Shown here in pieces: positions 22,531 to 35,601 of a DNA stretch of 64,000 nucleotides. This DNA comes from Phycomyces nitens (taxonomy: Eukaryota; Mucoromycota; Mucoromycetes; Mucorales; Phycomycetaceae): assembly GCA_022702545.1 (NCBI GenBank), contig JAHRBC010000004.1, positions 1,364,001-1,428,000 on the forward strand. Reading direction: 5' to 3'. Made by a program: the position numbers and the translations under genes. Every line of letters begins with the position of its first letter. Positions within the stretch are counted from its first letter, which is position 1. The notes beneath the pieces were generated by a model that was given only the letters and a program-made list of their open reading frames with translations, did no database searches and was not told the origin of the DNA.

Positions 22531-23206
22531 TCTGTGCAAGAGTACCATGGTTACCTATTTGTGAAAGAAGTTTGAGTAACCATGCAGCGAGACATATACG
22601 AGTCTGGAATGATCTAAAAGTACAAGGCCAGACTTTTAAGCGAAAAAGGAATAAAGCTACTCAAATAACCAATAAAGCAATATGTGTTGATCGAATGAAT
22701 TTTATTCTTGTGCCTGGAGGACAATTGTCCAAAGTGTATATAGGTTTTTGAATTAGTAGTAAAAAGGCTCTAAAGAGAGCCATGTCTTTAAGTATAATAT
22801 TCCCCGATACCTATGATGACACAGCCACCAAAAAGCTGTCTAAAACATGCTAATAAATCATACAAAACCCCCTTTTTATTATATATATATATATATATAA
22901 AGGATAGCAAATTAGCAGTGGATATCTAATTTATATTTTTTTATCAACTGGTAAAAACTATGTTTAACACAGATAATCTTGCTATCGTAATTCCATGTGC
23001 TGCTTATTTTTTTATTGTATTGTGAATGTTAAGCAAATAAATGTGTTTCAATGAAAAAGAGTGAAAAGACTTTTTTGTTGTTGTTGTTGGTTTAGAAATA
23101 ACCTCTGGCCATCATCAACAGCAAGACAGTTAATTCAATGCAGCCTTGAAAGTGCTATAGCAGCTCAATCCTGGATCATAATCTATAAAGAAAAAGACAA
23201 TGTTAA
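22531..23206. other. Intergenic DNA between tandem copy 3 and the mannosyltransferase gene
   Basis: AT-rich, with a (TA)n run near 22881-22899. No gene recognised. It includes the 3' end of the mannosyltransferase transcript. Confidence 0.5.
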
Positions 23207-24469
23207 TCAGTCTTTATCCAAAAATACTGCTCCAGATGCCATACCAAAGTTATTCTGGGGATCACATCTACATTTGCTTCTAAACTCTTCTTCAACTGGA
23301 CAATGCTGGTAAGCAGTGTGTCTATAGCCAACGTCATTGAAGAAATGAAATTCATCTTTACGAAGCAGCATTGTGGCTGCAATCGAGTGAACAGGCGCAT
23401 CACCCCATCTACACACACAAGGCAAATTTGGCATTAGGTTCCCCCCCTCTTGCATCGATGCACCAATGTTTTATCACTAGACCACTTCATTCCCTTTACC
23501 TTTCATAAAAGAAGCCACCAGATCTGTCCAGATAGCTGAATAACTTGAGGTAGTCATTGGATCGCCAAACGGCCAGCGATGCGATTTCAAAGTTGGTCCA
23601 AAAGTGACAAGAGTTGTAGGTTTCGCCGTTATCATTAGTCACAAACTTCCACAGACTGTCTTCCTTTACAGGCAAATGTTCCATAACCTCGGGGTGATCT
23701 CTTTTAAATGCCTCGATCGTACCCCAGAGTGTAGGCACAGTGGCCATGAACTCTCGGAAAGCAATGTTGAAACCTATGATTTGACGTGACTGTCAGCGTC
23801 CGGTTGGCCCTTTATGTTTCTCGAGTAGTGCTTACCATACTTCTTGCCATTATTTCTCATGTATTTAAATACATCATAATCGAGTTGGCAATAATAGTCA
23901 ACATCTGGCTCCAGACGCCAATAGTAGTCAAACTCGTCCAAAAGAGGATGTCTAAAGAAGAAACCACTCTGGAACCGGCACATGTGGCGATACGATTCAC
24001 TATCGGCATAAGGTACGCCTTGCTTGGCTAATTCCTGGCGATTTTCTGCGGCTCTTGTCTGGTTGATAAAGGAAGGATAGCCCCACATCTGCTGGTCGAG
24101 TTTACCGTAGCGAGTGACGGATGTGGTCAAGGCAGAGGTTGTGTCCATAAACTCTGGAGTGAATTCCTCATCGTTCAAAAAGATGTACGGGTATTTGAAC
24201 TTGTTGTTGAATGTACTCTCAATCTGACTGATTGTCGAGACGATTCCGCCCAATTCATTGTTGCGAACCAGAATCACAAAGCATGCCCGGACAGGTTCAT
24301 CAGATGACACGGAGGATGGAGTTGAATGGGTGGGTTTGGGCTTGACACGCTTTTCAGAGAACAAATTTGGGGTTGTAAAGATATAGAGGGAGATGAGGAT
24401 AAGGACAAATCCAGTCGTAAAGAGTATCTGAGGAAGGAACCGCTTACGGTTACCTAGCCAGTTGAGCAT
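23207..24469 (-). CDS. GT15-family alpha-1,2-mannosyltransferase (Kre2/Ktr-like)
   Basis: A Golgi type II membrane enzyme that adds alpha-1,2-mannose from GDP-mannose to N- or O-linked glycans. Three exons (24469-23836, 23773-23500, 23408-23207) give 369 residues. The start is the ATG at 24469 (MLNWLGNRKRF); an upstream in-frame GTG was not used. A short cytosolic tail is followed by a membrane anchor at about 12-31 and a stem. The GT15 domain has YPYIFLNDEEFT, YWRLEPDVDYYC, SCHFWTNFEI and GGFFYERWGDAPVHSIA, which are hallmark motifs around the substrate and metal site. Cys pairs near the C-terminus (HCPVEEEF, KCRC) also fit the family. Intron 2 (23499-23409) contains a tRNA-like string. Which KTR subgroup it belongs to is not determined. 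Confidence 0.95.
23425..23490 (-). other. tRNA-like sequence inside an intron
   Basis: On the minus strand the intron reads AGTGGTCTAGTGATAAAACA, which resembles the D-arm and A-box of eukaryotic tRNAs (Gly-like), followed by ATTGG and a short inverted repeat TGCATCGATGCA. No matching acceptor stem or B-box is present. It is at most a degenerate tRNA-derived remnant or a SINE head. Confidence 0.3.
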
Positions 24470-25337
24470 GTTTATCACTCTTCTTTTTCTTTTCTTTTCT
24501 TTTCAGGCGTTTTCCCGAGAAAGAAAGGGATACGAGAGAGAGAGAAAGAGTAAAGAATTATTACTATTTTTTATTTTATTTTTTAAATTTTTATGAACGG
24601 ATCAAGTCTACTAGTACGTGATGACGCTGTCTACAGCCATGATGATATTATAGTTATTGTATTTTATTTTTATTGCAAACCTTGGCGGAGAGAAAGGTTA
24701 ATATAGTGGCCGAAACTCGATTCTTCGTTTTTTTAATTTCTCCAAGGACTCAAAATACATCTTTAACAAACAAAACGGAGAAACACGATTGGAATATACG
24801 CTACCGATAATCTGTCAATTCATTTTATTTTCTATTTTTTTGTAATATTTTTCCAAGCCCATGTTGAGTTTCTCAAGGCAAATTCCAGCCCCCCCTTCTT
24901 TTTATATATATATATATAAAAAACATAAATATTCTTGTAATTTCCAATCGAGATTGTTTCAATACTGTGAATTCAATAAAGACACAAATTATTATTATTA
25001 TTTTTCCAACAAGGTTGATGGCCAACTGATGGTCAGCCTGGATAATGGTTCAAATCAATTAATTAGTTTGTTAATTAATTAATTGTCAGTATTCAAAGTG
25101 TCAAATATCATATACATACTTGGTTGACAATCCATCAAAGATGGGAGGGAAATTTTGGAAATGAAGTGGCGATCCGAAAGTCACGTATTTTTCAAGGTTG
25201 AACATCTCTGTCTGTCTCTGTTTTTTGTGTGTTCATCATTGCCTCTTTCTCTCTTCATCTGAAAGCGATCTTTGCCAGCGATCTCACCCTGGCATCAAAC
25301 TAATTTAAACCTAATCAACATCTGTGACCAAAGACCA
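24470..25337. promoter_or_regulatory. Divergent promoter region: mannosyltransferase / poly(A) polymerase
   Basis: 868 bp separating two divergent start codons. It has pyrimidine-rich leaders next to both genes, a (TA)n run at about 24904-24919 and palindromic TTAATTAATT near 25062-25082. No protein-coding gene seen. Confidence 0.5.
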
Positions 25338-27686
<2,349 letters not shown>

Positions 27687-28002
27687 TATGTTTACTAGAA
27701 TATAAATCCACAATAGATATTTATATATATATCATATATATATAAATTGTCTCACTGTACATAAAATGGAAATTCCTCGAGTGGCGCCACTTGAGAAAAT
27801 TCAACTGGGCTCAATTGTCTCCTTGGCTATAAAAATAAGATGGCAAGGATAGAAAACAAGTGTTGTCAATTCAATAAGTTCAATTGCTATTTAGGTGAGG
27901 GAGGGTCTTGCTGGGATCCAGGGATTCATGACGTGTGTTGCCTAAATTCACGTGGCTCGTTGTAATTTTACATTGCAGCAGCTTTGGTTTAAAGGACAGG
28001 AA
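27687..28002. other. Poly(A) polymerase 3' flank and promoter of the Sel1-repeat gene
   Basis: 316 bp with (TA)-rich sequence near 27717-27748. No gene or clear regulatory box recognised. Confidence 0.4.
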
Positions 28003-29556
28003 ATGGCTCAGACATTCGAGCAGTTGCTAGCAAGCACATCTCAAGATCTCCATCTATTCACCGGTAAGCTTGAACAGCTCTGATCCGTAATGTACTAATG
28101 TTCCGAATCCTAGCCGTCGAACTTATCAATGCAACCGCCGTCGATAGTCCCAATCACAGCAGTTGTGATGATGAGCTGGCGAGCGATGCCCTGGAGTATC
28201 TGCGTCTCAAGGCAGCCAAGGTATAACCATTTTTTTTTTCGTTTGGGATGACTGGATTCTAAAACAGATGATCCTAAATGATCTAGGGCGATGTAGAAGC
28301 AAAGATCAAATTGAGTACGATTATGGACCGCTCTGAAAACAAGACAATCCAATCTGACAAACGAGAAGCGTTGGTCTGGGCACGCAGCATCTTTGACCGT
28401 CGGTTATCGGGTGCACTTGCTCCGTGTGTTACTGCACTGATGGACCCAGAAGAAAAGCTGAAAAACGACCAAAAGCCAAAAAAGCTGCTGCTTGACCGTG
28501 TGTTGGAGCGAGCTGAAAAGGGGAACGAAAAGGAGATGTGCCATTTGGTGGGAGTGCTGATGGTGGATGGGATCGGTCTGGAGCGCAATATTGACCGGGG
28601 TGTAGATTACTTGAAGAGGGCAGCAGAACATGGCCATGAAGAGGCAGGAATAGAACTGGCTACCATACTTGGGGATTCTTTCAAGTATCCTGCCATGTAC
28701 GATCTCAAACAGAGCCTAGAGATCTACGAGCGTGTGGCCCAAAAGATTGAGACGAACCATGCACGCAAAATGTCCCAGGCAGATGCTCGTGCGCTGACTG
28801 ACTTGGCGCGAATGTACTATGAAGGAGAAGGCAGTAAAGGAGTAGAGAGAGATGTAGACAAGGCTTATTACTATGCTCGCCAAGTAGCTGAAAATACGGG
28901 GGAACAGTACTGCCAATACATTGTTGGGGATGCGTTGTTGCATGCTCTGGGATCCATTGGCCGTGATGTGCGACAGGCCTTGTTTTGGCTGACTCAATCA
29001 GGTGAACAGGGATTCCCATTGGCCGTAGAGGCCTTGTCGAAACTGTATTTTGAAGGGAGCTCGGAGAGTGGGATGAAGAAGGACTATGAACAGGCCCACT
29101 ATTGGTGTATCCGTGGAGACGATATCTGGCCATCTGGACTGGGCTATTGCCAAACGTGCCTTGGGGATATGCATCGTGCAGGATTGGGCGTTCCTAAAGA
29201 CCTTGTTCGGTCGTTCGAGTATTACCAAAAGGCTGCCAGTCAGCAGGACGCACCACAGAATTATGCTCGTTACATGTTGGGCGAAATGTAAGAAAGACTG
29301 GCCATTTAAGCGTTCTCTAATCATTCTCAGGTTTTTCAAGGGGGAAGCATGGCCACAAAACTTTGCGGTTGCGGTAGAGTATTACAAGCTAGCCGCAAAT
29401 GAAGATCATGAATTGTCCAGACTTCGGCTAAAGGAAATATCTCAGCTAGAGGCAGCAAGGGCAGAGGAAGAGCGGGTCAAGGCTGAGCAGGCCCTGAAGC
29501 GCAAGACGTGGAGGATATGGACGCTGTTCACCAATCGACGCAAGGCAGCAGTCTAA
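28003..29556 (+). CDS. Sel1-like repeat protein
   Basis: A solenoid protein of about five to six Sel1-like (TPR-related) repeats, probably an adaptor for protein-protein contact; no specific partner can be named. Four exons (28003-28063, 28114-28220, 28287-29287, 29331-29556) give 464 residues. The start is the ATG opening MAQTFEQLL. Repeats begin near residue 135 (MCHLVGVLMVDGIGLERNID...YLKRAAEHGHEEA, quoted in parts). They continue through LARMYYEGEGS, EALSKLYFEGSS, LGDMHRAGLGVPKD and YMLGEMFFKGEAW, each ending in a small-residue A..G/A..A helix pair. The tail is a short charged helix (EEERVKAEQALKRK). No signal peptide or membrane segment. It resembles the HCP/Sel1 class that includes Chs4/Skt5-type activators, but no CAAX box is present. 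Confidence 0.88.
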
Positions 29557-29977
29557 ATTTACTATTACTATTATTATTATTGGCCTTTTCTCTCTCTCTA
29601 TTTACACTATACCAAGCATAGCACATCATTGCAGTAATAAACATTTCTAATTATCTATGATTGGTTGGAGAATTTTCTCACGTTCATTGTCTATTCATGC
29701 CTAAAATACAATCATTTACGTGTATTAAATACCCCTTTATAATATAAATAAATACATAAATAACATATTGCGCAAGTAAGGCGTGTATAATGACGTAAAG
29801 ACATTGGTTACACCTGTATTGAATTATAGACGCGTTAAATCAATCACATAATATATACATATATAAATCGTTTGATAGAGTAGACAATGGCATCGTTATA
29901 AACCCAAAAAAAAAACTAAAAAAAAAGCAAGGTCACCAGAGAGACATGGTTATTAGACTTACTGCGACGGAATTATG

Positions 29978-29985
29978 TATAAAAG
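29978..29985 (+). promoter_or_regulatory. TATA box of the Egt1-like gene
   Basis: TATAAAAG, 46 bp before the ATG at 30031. The region 29557-29977 between the Sel1-repeat gene and this box is AT-rich without a gene. Confidence 0.6.
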
Positions 29986-30030
29986 CAGCTCAATTGACTA
30001 CTCTTGTCTTCATTCTTCAACAGATATACC

Positions 30031-32709
30031 ATGCTTCCCCGCTCTCTTTCTCCCTCCACCTACGAAATCCTGGACATCAGGACTCCAGATCATATTTCCC
30101 TCAAGCCAAAGGACGCTCCTCTCGCCGGCCGCCCTCCCTCTCCTCCCTCTTCAGAAACCTCTCTAGACGTGTTTAGCAGTGCTGAGCTGGCCAACTCCAT
30201 CCTCCAGGGTCTCAACAAGCCTGCCCACAAAAAGTCCATTTCTACCTTTGTTCTCTATGACAACCGTGGTCTCAATCTGTTTGATAAGATCACGTATCAA
30301 GAAGAATACTACCTGACCAATGCTGAACTCAACATACTGCAGCATAGAGCAGATGAGCTGGCCGATCGACTAGGTGATGGTTCGGTCCTAATTGAATTGG
30401 GTGCTGGGTAAGTGAAATTCCAACAAGATTGGATTCCTAATCACTCTTCTAGAGCACTTCGCAAGACCCAACTAATCCTCCAGGCTATCGAGCGCAAGAA
30501 ACTGCGGGTCACCTACTATGCTCTCGACCTGGACCAGCATGAACTCGAACGGTCTCTGGGAAAGCTAGGAGAGTTTTGCTACGTCAAGTTGATGGGATTG
30601 CTGGGCACATACGATCAAGGAATTCCATGGCTCAGCGAGCATTTCAAGGGCACAAACACCCACAAGGCCATTCTGTGGCTAGGCAGTTCGATAGGCAACC
30701 AGAGCAGACAGGAATCGGCCGTCTTTCTTCGTCGTCTCCAACGTACCTGTCTCCAGCCTGGTGATATATGCGTAATCGGATTTGATCTTCGTAATGATCC
30801 TGCCAAGATCCAGGCTGCCTATGATGACAAGAACGGCATCACACGAGAGTTCATCTTGAATGGTCTCGACCATGTCAATTCTATTCTCGGTCAGGATCTG
30901 CTCGACCGCAACCACTTTGCCTATGATTCCCGCTACCAGACTGGCCATGGACGCCATGTAGCCCATTACCGCGCTCTCCGTGACATGTGTCCTGTGTACC
31001 ATTCAACCAAGGGCGATGTAAAGATCAACCTGAGCCGTGGCGAATTGATCCACATTGAGCACTCTTACAAATACTCCCTCAAAGAGACTACGCATATACT
31101 CGAAGCAGCTGAACTCAATATGCTTGAGAATTGGACTGACAGTAAACACCAGTATCGCCTGGTGGTAGCTGAGTGCCGTCCTTTCTCATTTGGAGGAGAT
31201 CGGAATGCCATCATTCGCACCATTTTCCCCCCTGAAAACGCATATCCTCAAGACGTTATCTCATGCGATACCTGTAATGATACCGGAATTGACCCCAGCA
31301 CTGCATCCAACACCTTGCCTAACCTAGTCGGCCCTGGCCACTGGCCGGTCAGTCTGCCCTCGCTCTATGAATGGGAGCAGCTCTGGAAGTCCTGGGATAC
31401 AATCACATCCATCATCCGTAGTCAGCCAGCCATGCTACACGAGAAACCCATCAAGCTTCGTCATCCTTGTATATTCTACCTAGGCCATATACCGTCCTTT
31501 TTGGATATCCAGCTTTCTCGCCATGCTGTTGACGAGCACATCAATCCAGCACACGGTCTGACTGAGCCTGCTGCTTTTTCGGATATATTTGAGCGTGGCA
31601 TTGACCCTGACATGGACGACCCTTCTAAGTGCCACCCTCATTCAGCCGTACCAACCAATGTTCAGGACTGGCCATCTCTAGAGGACATCATGGCATATCA
31701 AAAGACGATTAGGGCTCGCCTTGAACGCCTCTTGATATCATGGGAAGTTGGGTTCCAGACTGCTGGGGAGGGTAATTGGCCATCGACCCTTACGAGACGC
31801 AAACAACGAATCATGCATATGACGTTTGAGCACGAAGCAATGCACCTTGAGACCCTGTTGTATATGCTTGTCCAGAGCCCCAATGTGCGTCCACCCTCAG
31901 GTGTTGGTTTGCCTGACTGGAAAATGGCAGAGACCTCGAAATCGTTTGCAGCCCAATTGACAGCCAAAAAGTGCCTTGACCCTGCGCCTCTACTGCAAAT
32001 GAAGGCTGAAAGCGTGCTACTGGGACATGATGACGATGAAGGCTCTGACTCTGTCTCTGACTCTAAAGATGGTTCCATAAATGCCTTGCCTGCCACGCAT
32101 GGACTGACTTTTGGGTGGGACAACGAACACCCCTGCAGGGCTGTCAAGGTACCAGCTTTTAGTATCCAAACAAGGCCAGTGACCAATGGCGAATACCTTG
32201 CTAAACTAGGAAACCGATCATTGCCAGCCTCTTGGGGACATATTGGAGACACAATTGGAGTAAAGACGGTGTTTGGTTTATGTCCAATCAAGTACTGCAT
32301 GGACTGGCCGGTCCAAGTCTCGGCAGCCGAGGCGGAAATATACGCTGGACTGGTAGGCATGCGGTTGCCAACCGAGGCAGAATTGGTGCTGTTTAGAAAG
32401 ACAAAGACCTCTAGGGTACCCAACATTGGATTTGGTGAGTGGAGTCCAAGAGCAGTTGGGAATGATGAGATCCATGTGCTTGGAGACGTATGGGAGTTGA
32501 CTGGGACTGTATTGGAAAGCCACGAGGGGTACAAGCCATCGACGATCTATCCGGGATACTCGAGCGACTTTCTTGATGGCAAACACCGAGTAGTTCTGGG
32601 TGGAAGCTGGGCAACTCACCCACGGATCTCTTGCAGAGAATCATTCCGGAACTGGTATCAAACCGGCTACCCATTTGTGTTTAGTGGCTTTCGTCTATGC
32701 AAAAGCTAG
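30031..32709 (+). CDS. EGT1: Ergothioneine synthase Egt1 (methyltransferase / sulfoxide synthase fusion)
   Basis: A bifunctional enzyme that trimethylates histidine to hercynine using SAM, then uses non-haem iron and O2 to join it to cysteine as the sulfoxide; a separate PLP lyase normally finishes ergothioneine. Two exons (30031-30407, 30453-32709) give 877 residues, matching the roughly 880 of ascomycete Egt1. The N-terminal EgtD-like domain (about 55-345) contains TYQEEYYLTNAE and the SAM motif ELGAGALRKT, which is split by the 45-nt intron. The EgtB part has GHIPSF with His471 and FEHEAMHLE with His586, His590 and Glu592, the DinB iron ligand pattern (H...HxxxHxE). The C-terminal FGE-sulfatase fold ends GGSWATHPRISCRESFRNWY and FSGFRLC. 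A TATA box lies 46 bp upstream. The gene runs in the same direction as its neighbours, and no partner lyase is in the window. Confidence 0.96.
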
Positions 32710-32878
32710 TTTATGTAGTGAAATATAACCAATAAAAGAGTGATATCATTTTGACGACCAAGAAAGAGAGAAGCTTTCTCACGATGGTTTGGTACTGCGC
32801 AAAAAGATACAGCAACTTGAGAGTCGGGAACGACCTACCTTGACCTTTCTTTCCCAGCTCCATTCTTTTGTGGTCCCA

Positions 32879-34033
32879 ATGCCTCGTCCAAATCTCTATT
32901 CTAGTTTCTTTAGCCAGTCTTTTGTAGTGTGTAGCGACCCACAATCGTTTCTGACAGGTGTCGAGACATCGCCTATCCATTGTACCGAGTTCTATAGTCT
33001 TTCATCCCAAGACAAGGATGTCCGGGAGCCATGCATGCGTCGGACTAGTTCAGCCTGTTCGGACCTTTCACGATACCTAGAGTCCTGTTCATCCAACAGC
33101 ACCAAGTCTAAATGGTGGCCAGGACCCAAACGACGCTTCTCTACCCTCAGCTATTCAGACGAAGACGATGTGAGCGAGCACAAGCACTCCAAACCGAACA
33201 AGAGTCTTTCGGCTGACACGCTTTTCAGAAACCAATCGCTGGCCACACCTCAACTTACTCTGGTCGACCGTGACCAGAGCACATTCCCGTGCCTTACTTC
33301 TTCTTTGGCCAAAGATGTAAATATTTTCTGTTGGAATGTCATCAAATCCTCTCAATTCTCAATCTTTTTATTCTTTTTTATTTTTTCTCTAGTTGCGGTC
33401 TTGGCTGCCTGCTCGTGTGGCAGTGTCGAACAAATGGTCGCTGCTCTACAGCCTCGATCAGCATGGTTGTAGTCTAAGTACATTGTACAACTGTATTCAC
33501 GACAAAGGACCATGTCTCTTAGTACTACAGAACACAGAAGACGAAGTAGGTAAAATAATATTGTTCCCGGCCCTGTCATACTCACACACTTTTTCCCTCT
33601 AGACCTTTGGAGCCTATCTATCAGAGGCGTTTAGGGTTGATTCGCAGTATTATGGATCAGGCGAATGGTACGTTTGCTGGTCTTTGTTTCTATCCTAACG
33701 TCCAATTTAGTTTTCTATGGCGTACAGACGCTTCAAATAAGCTCCATGTATACCCGTGGACAATGGCCAACGACTATCTTTTGTATTCCGATCAAGACAT
33801 ACTTGCCGTTGGTGGAAGGTGAGCTGGACACCATTTGCGCGTGATTGTTGTTTTCTAATTGCCCAATTGGATTTGTGCATTTGTTGCCTAGCAATGGCAA
33901 ATTTGGTCTCTGTCTTGACTCCAATCTGACAGACGGACATAGCCAGCCCTGCCTCACCTTTAATAATCCAACCTTGACACAGGATCCCTCTTTTGAGTGT
34001 GTTGGCATTGAATTCTGGGGGTTCAATTTTTAA
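32879..34033 (+). CDS. TLDc-domain protein (Oxr1-like)
   Basis: A protein of the TLDc family, whose members protect against oxidative stress and act on the vacuolar V-ATPase. Five exons (32879-33316, 33393-33545, 33603-33667, 33711-33818, 33892-34033) give 301 residues. Residues 1-146 are low in structure and Ser-rich, without a known domain. The TLDc domain begins at the exon 2 start (LRSWLPARVAVSNKWSLLYS) and includes HGCSLSTLY, PCLLVLQNTEDETFGAYLSE, GECFLWR and the final FGLCLD...ECVGIEFWGF. The chosen ATG at 32879 follows the Egt1 stop by only 169 bp. An ATG at 32784 stops after 19 codons and was not used, but an unrecognised upstream exon is possible. Function inside the family is by analogy. 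Confidence 0.9.
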
Positions 34034-34286
34034 AAAGAAGATACAATATACGTGTTATCTAAAAGGCCAAAAAAGTACAATCTTATAAACTCTATCATTT
34101 ATCTATTATTTTTTCTTTTTGCATTTCAAACTATCTATAAATATATAATAAATATAAATATATATAATAATAATATATTATTATGATGAAGTTGGTCTCT
34201 TGAGAGCACTTTGTTTGTCTAGTGGGCTATTTACAATGCTGGTTCGCAAGAATACCACCAAAAAATAAAATCATATTTTTGTTTTA

Positions 34287-34323
<37 letters not shown>

Positions 34324-34405
34324 TATTGTGATTTCTTGCTTTACTAGGCTTGGAAACCCTTGTCCACAAGACGGGGTGGCCAATATCGCATTTTCTAGTC
34401 CCATG
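34034..34405. other. Convergent 3' region
   Basis: 3' flank shared by the TLDc gene and the minus-strand repeat protein. AT-rich, with an (AAT)n run at about 34287-34320. Confidence 0.5.
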
Positions 34406-35548
34406 TCAATGCCTGATTAATCTCTTATCTACTAAACCTGGCCCTATTTTGTTCTTTTTTACCTGGCCAACCCTATCTTGTCTGTCCGACATTCGCTTTC
34501 TTTTTCTTCCGTCAATGTTGTATGGCCTGATATCCTCTTTGGATTCCTTGGACTCCTTTTCATTCGACTGAAGATCGCCTTCAATTATACTCCAGAGTGC
34601 AGTCAAGGATGTCGTATTTCGAGGCTTCCAGACCAGATTCTGCATTGTTGTCGCAGAGGCTGGTGGTAATGGTCGAACCTCAAATGTGTCTTCAAATATA
34701 GGCCAAAGAGACATAATAGGTGTAGTGTGTCGCACCTTGCAGCCCTTTTCTTTTGTCTCTCCAAGAGTCATTTGCGGCACTGCACCCTCACTCTTGGTCT
34801 CAATCTCAGCCTCAGCCTCAGGTGTATTTGTGTTTGTCTTTGTCTTTGACTGCTCTTTGTCTTGTTCCAACAATGCCAGATATTCATTTGTCATGCCCAC
34901 ACTTTCATTATCCAAACACCCCATCATTTCATCCCAAAAGGCCGTTCCAGGCACTGTCTTGCGGACAGCTAATGGGGCTGCCTCGACCTGTACAACATTC
35001 AATAGCTTGTCTGCCTCCAAAAGTGCTGCATATTCATCATTGTGGAATTCTATAGTAGGATTGAATTCCTCGAGGAATGTCGGCAAAAGCGAAAGAATAC
35101 TAGTCGAGTGGCGTACAACACATGGTATCCTGTCTTCATTGTCTGTGGAATCAATAGGTGCTGTGTCTAATTTGAGCTCATTTGCCAATGGTGATGAGGA
35201 TGTTGTCACAGAGCTGGTGAGATACTGTTTAATCGAGTTCACAGGCACCGAGCCCTTTCTTTTTTGGACGGCTCTTGTCTTCTTTATTGCCTTTGAGACA
35301 CTCTTCTTGTCAACCGTCCGAGTCAATTTCAATGTTCGTTGCGCGATCGTTGGCTTGATTGGATCTAGAGGACGTGAGGGGCCATTCGGCTGAAAGGCTA
35401 GACAGCCATCCGTCTGCTTTTCCTTGGTAGTTTTAGGTAGCTCATGCTGCGAAACACGCTTACGCGGACTAAATGAAAGCGTACCAGAAGGAAGCATGGA
35501 TAGATGAGGTGGGGGGGGGGAGAGTGTGTACAAAAACAAAGAAATCAT
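34406..35548 (-). CDS. Nuclear-looking protein with four-fold internal repeat, family unrecognised
   Basis: An intronless gene for 380 residues (or 363 if the ATG at 35497, MLPSGTLSFSPRKR, is the true start; I find that start at least as likely, because the first 17 codons run through a poly-C tract). No known domain. A motif of about 20 residues occurs four times: CVVRHSTSILSLLPTFLEEF (143), AVRKTVPGTAFWDEMMGCLD (194), CKVRHTTPIMSLWPIFEDTF (270) and KPRNTTSLTALWSIIEGDL (308). The first two are each followed after about 28 residues by EYxALLExDK (171 and 221), so a unit of about 50 residues was duplicated. Basic clusters KKTRAVQKRKG and GRKRKRM...KKNK look like nuclear import signals. The rest is Ser/Thr-rich and probably disordered. 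The start lies 54 bp after the G6PDH stop, on the same strand. Confidence 0.75.
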   Translation of the reverse strand: MISLFLYTLSPPPPHLSMLPSGTLSFSPRKRVSQHELPKTTKEKQTDGCLAFQPNGPSRPLDPIKPTIAQRTLKLTRTVDKKSVSKAIKKTRAVQKRKGSVPVNSIKQYLTSSVTTSSSPLANELKLDTAPIDSTDNEDRIPCVVRHSTSILSLLPTFLEEFNPTIEFHNDEYAALLEADKLLNVVQVEAAPLAVRKTVPGTAFWDEMMGCLDNESVGMTNEYLALLEQDKEQSKTKTNTNTPEAEAEIETKSEGAVPQMTLGETKEKGCKVRHTTPIMSLWPIFEDTFEVRPLPPASATTMQNLVWKPRNTTSLTALWSIIEGDLQSNEKESKESKEDIRPYNIDGRKRKRMSDRQDRVGQVKKNKIGPGLVDKRLIRH

Positions 35549-35601
35549 GTAACAGAGAGGTTTTTATTCATTTACAGTCACATGCCCAATATGGGTCATT
35601 A

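Noticed and set aside
31698..32534. 278-codon open frame opposite Egt1
   Set aside because: Antisense shadow of the FGE-sulfatase and DinB coding region; no domain of its own.
32784..32842. Upstream ATG considered as start of the TLDc gene
   Set aside because: Its frame stops after 19 codons, and the later ATG at 32879 opens the frame that leads into the TLDc domain.
32710..34406. A metabolic gene cluster around Egt1 and G6PDH
   Set aside because: Neighbouring genes act in unrelated processes and no second ergothioneine gene (PLP lyase) is present.
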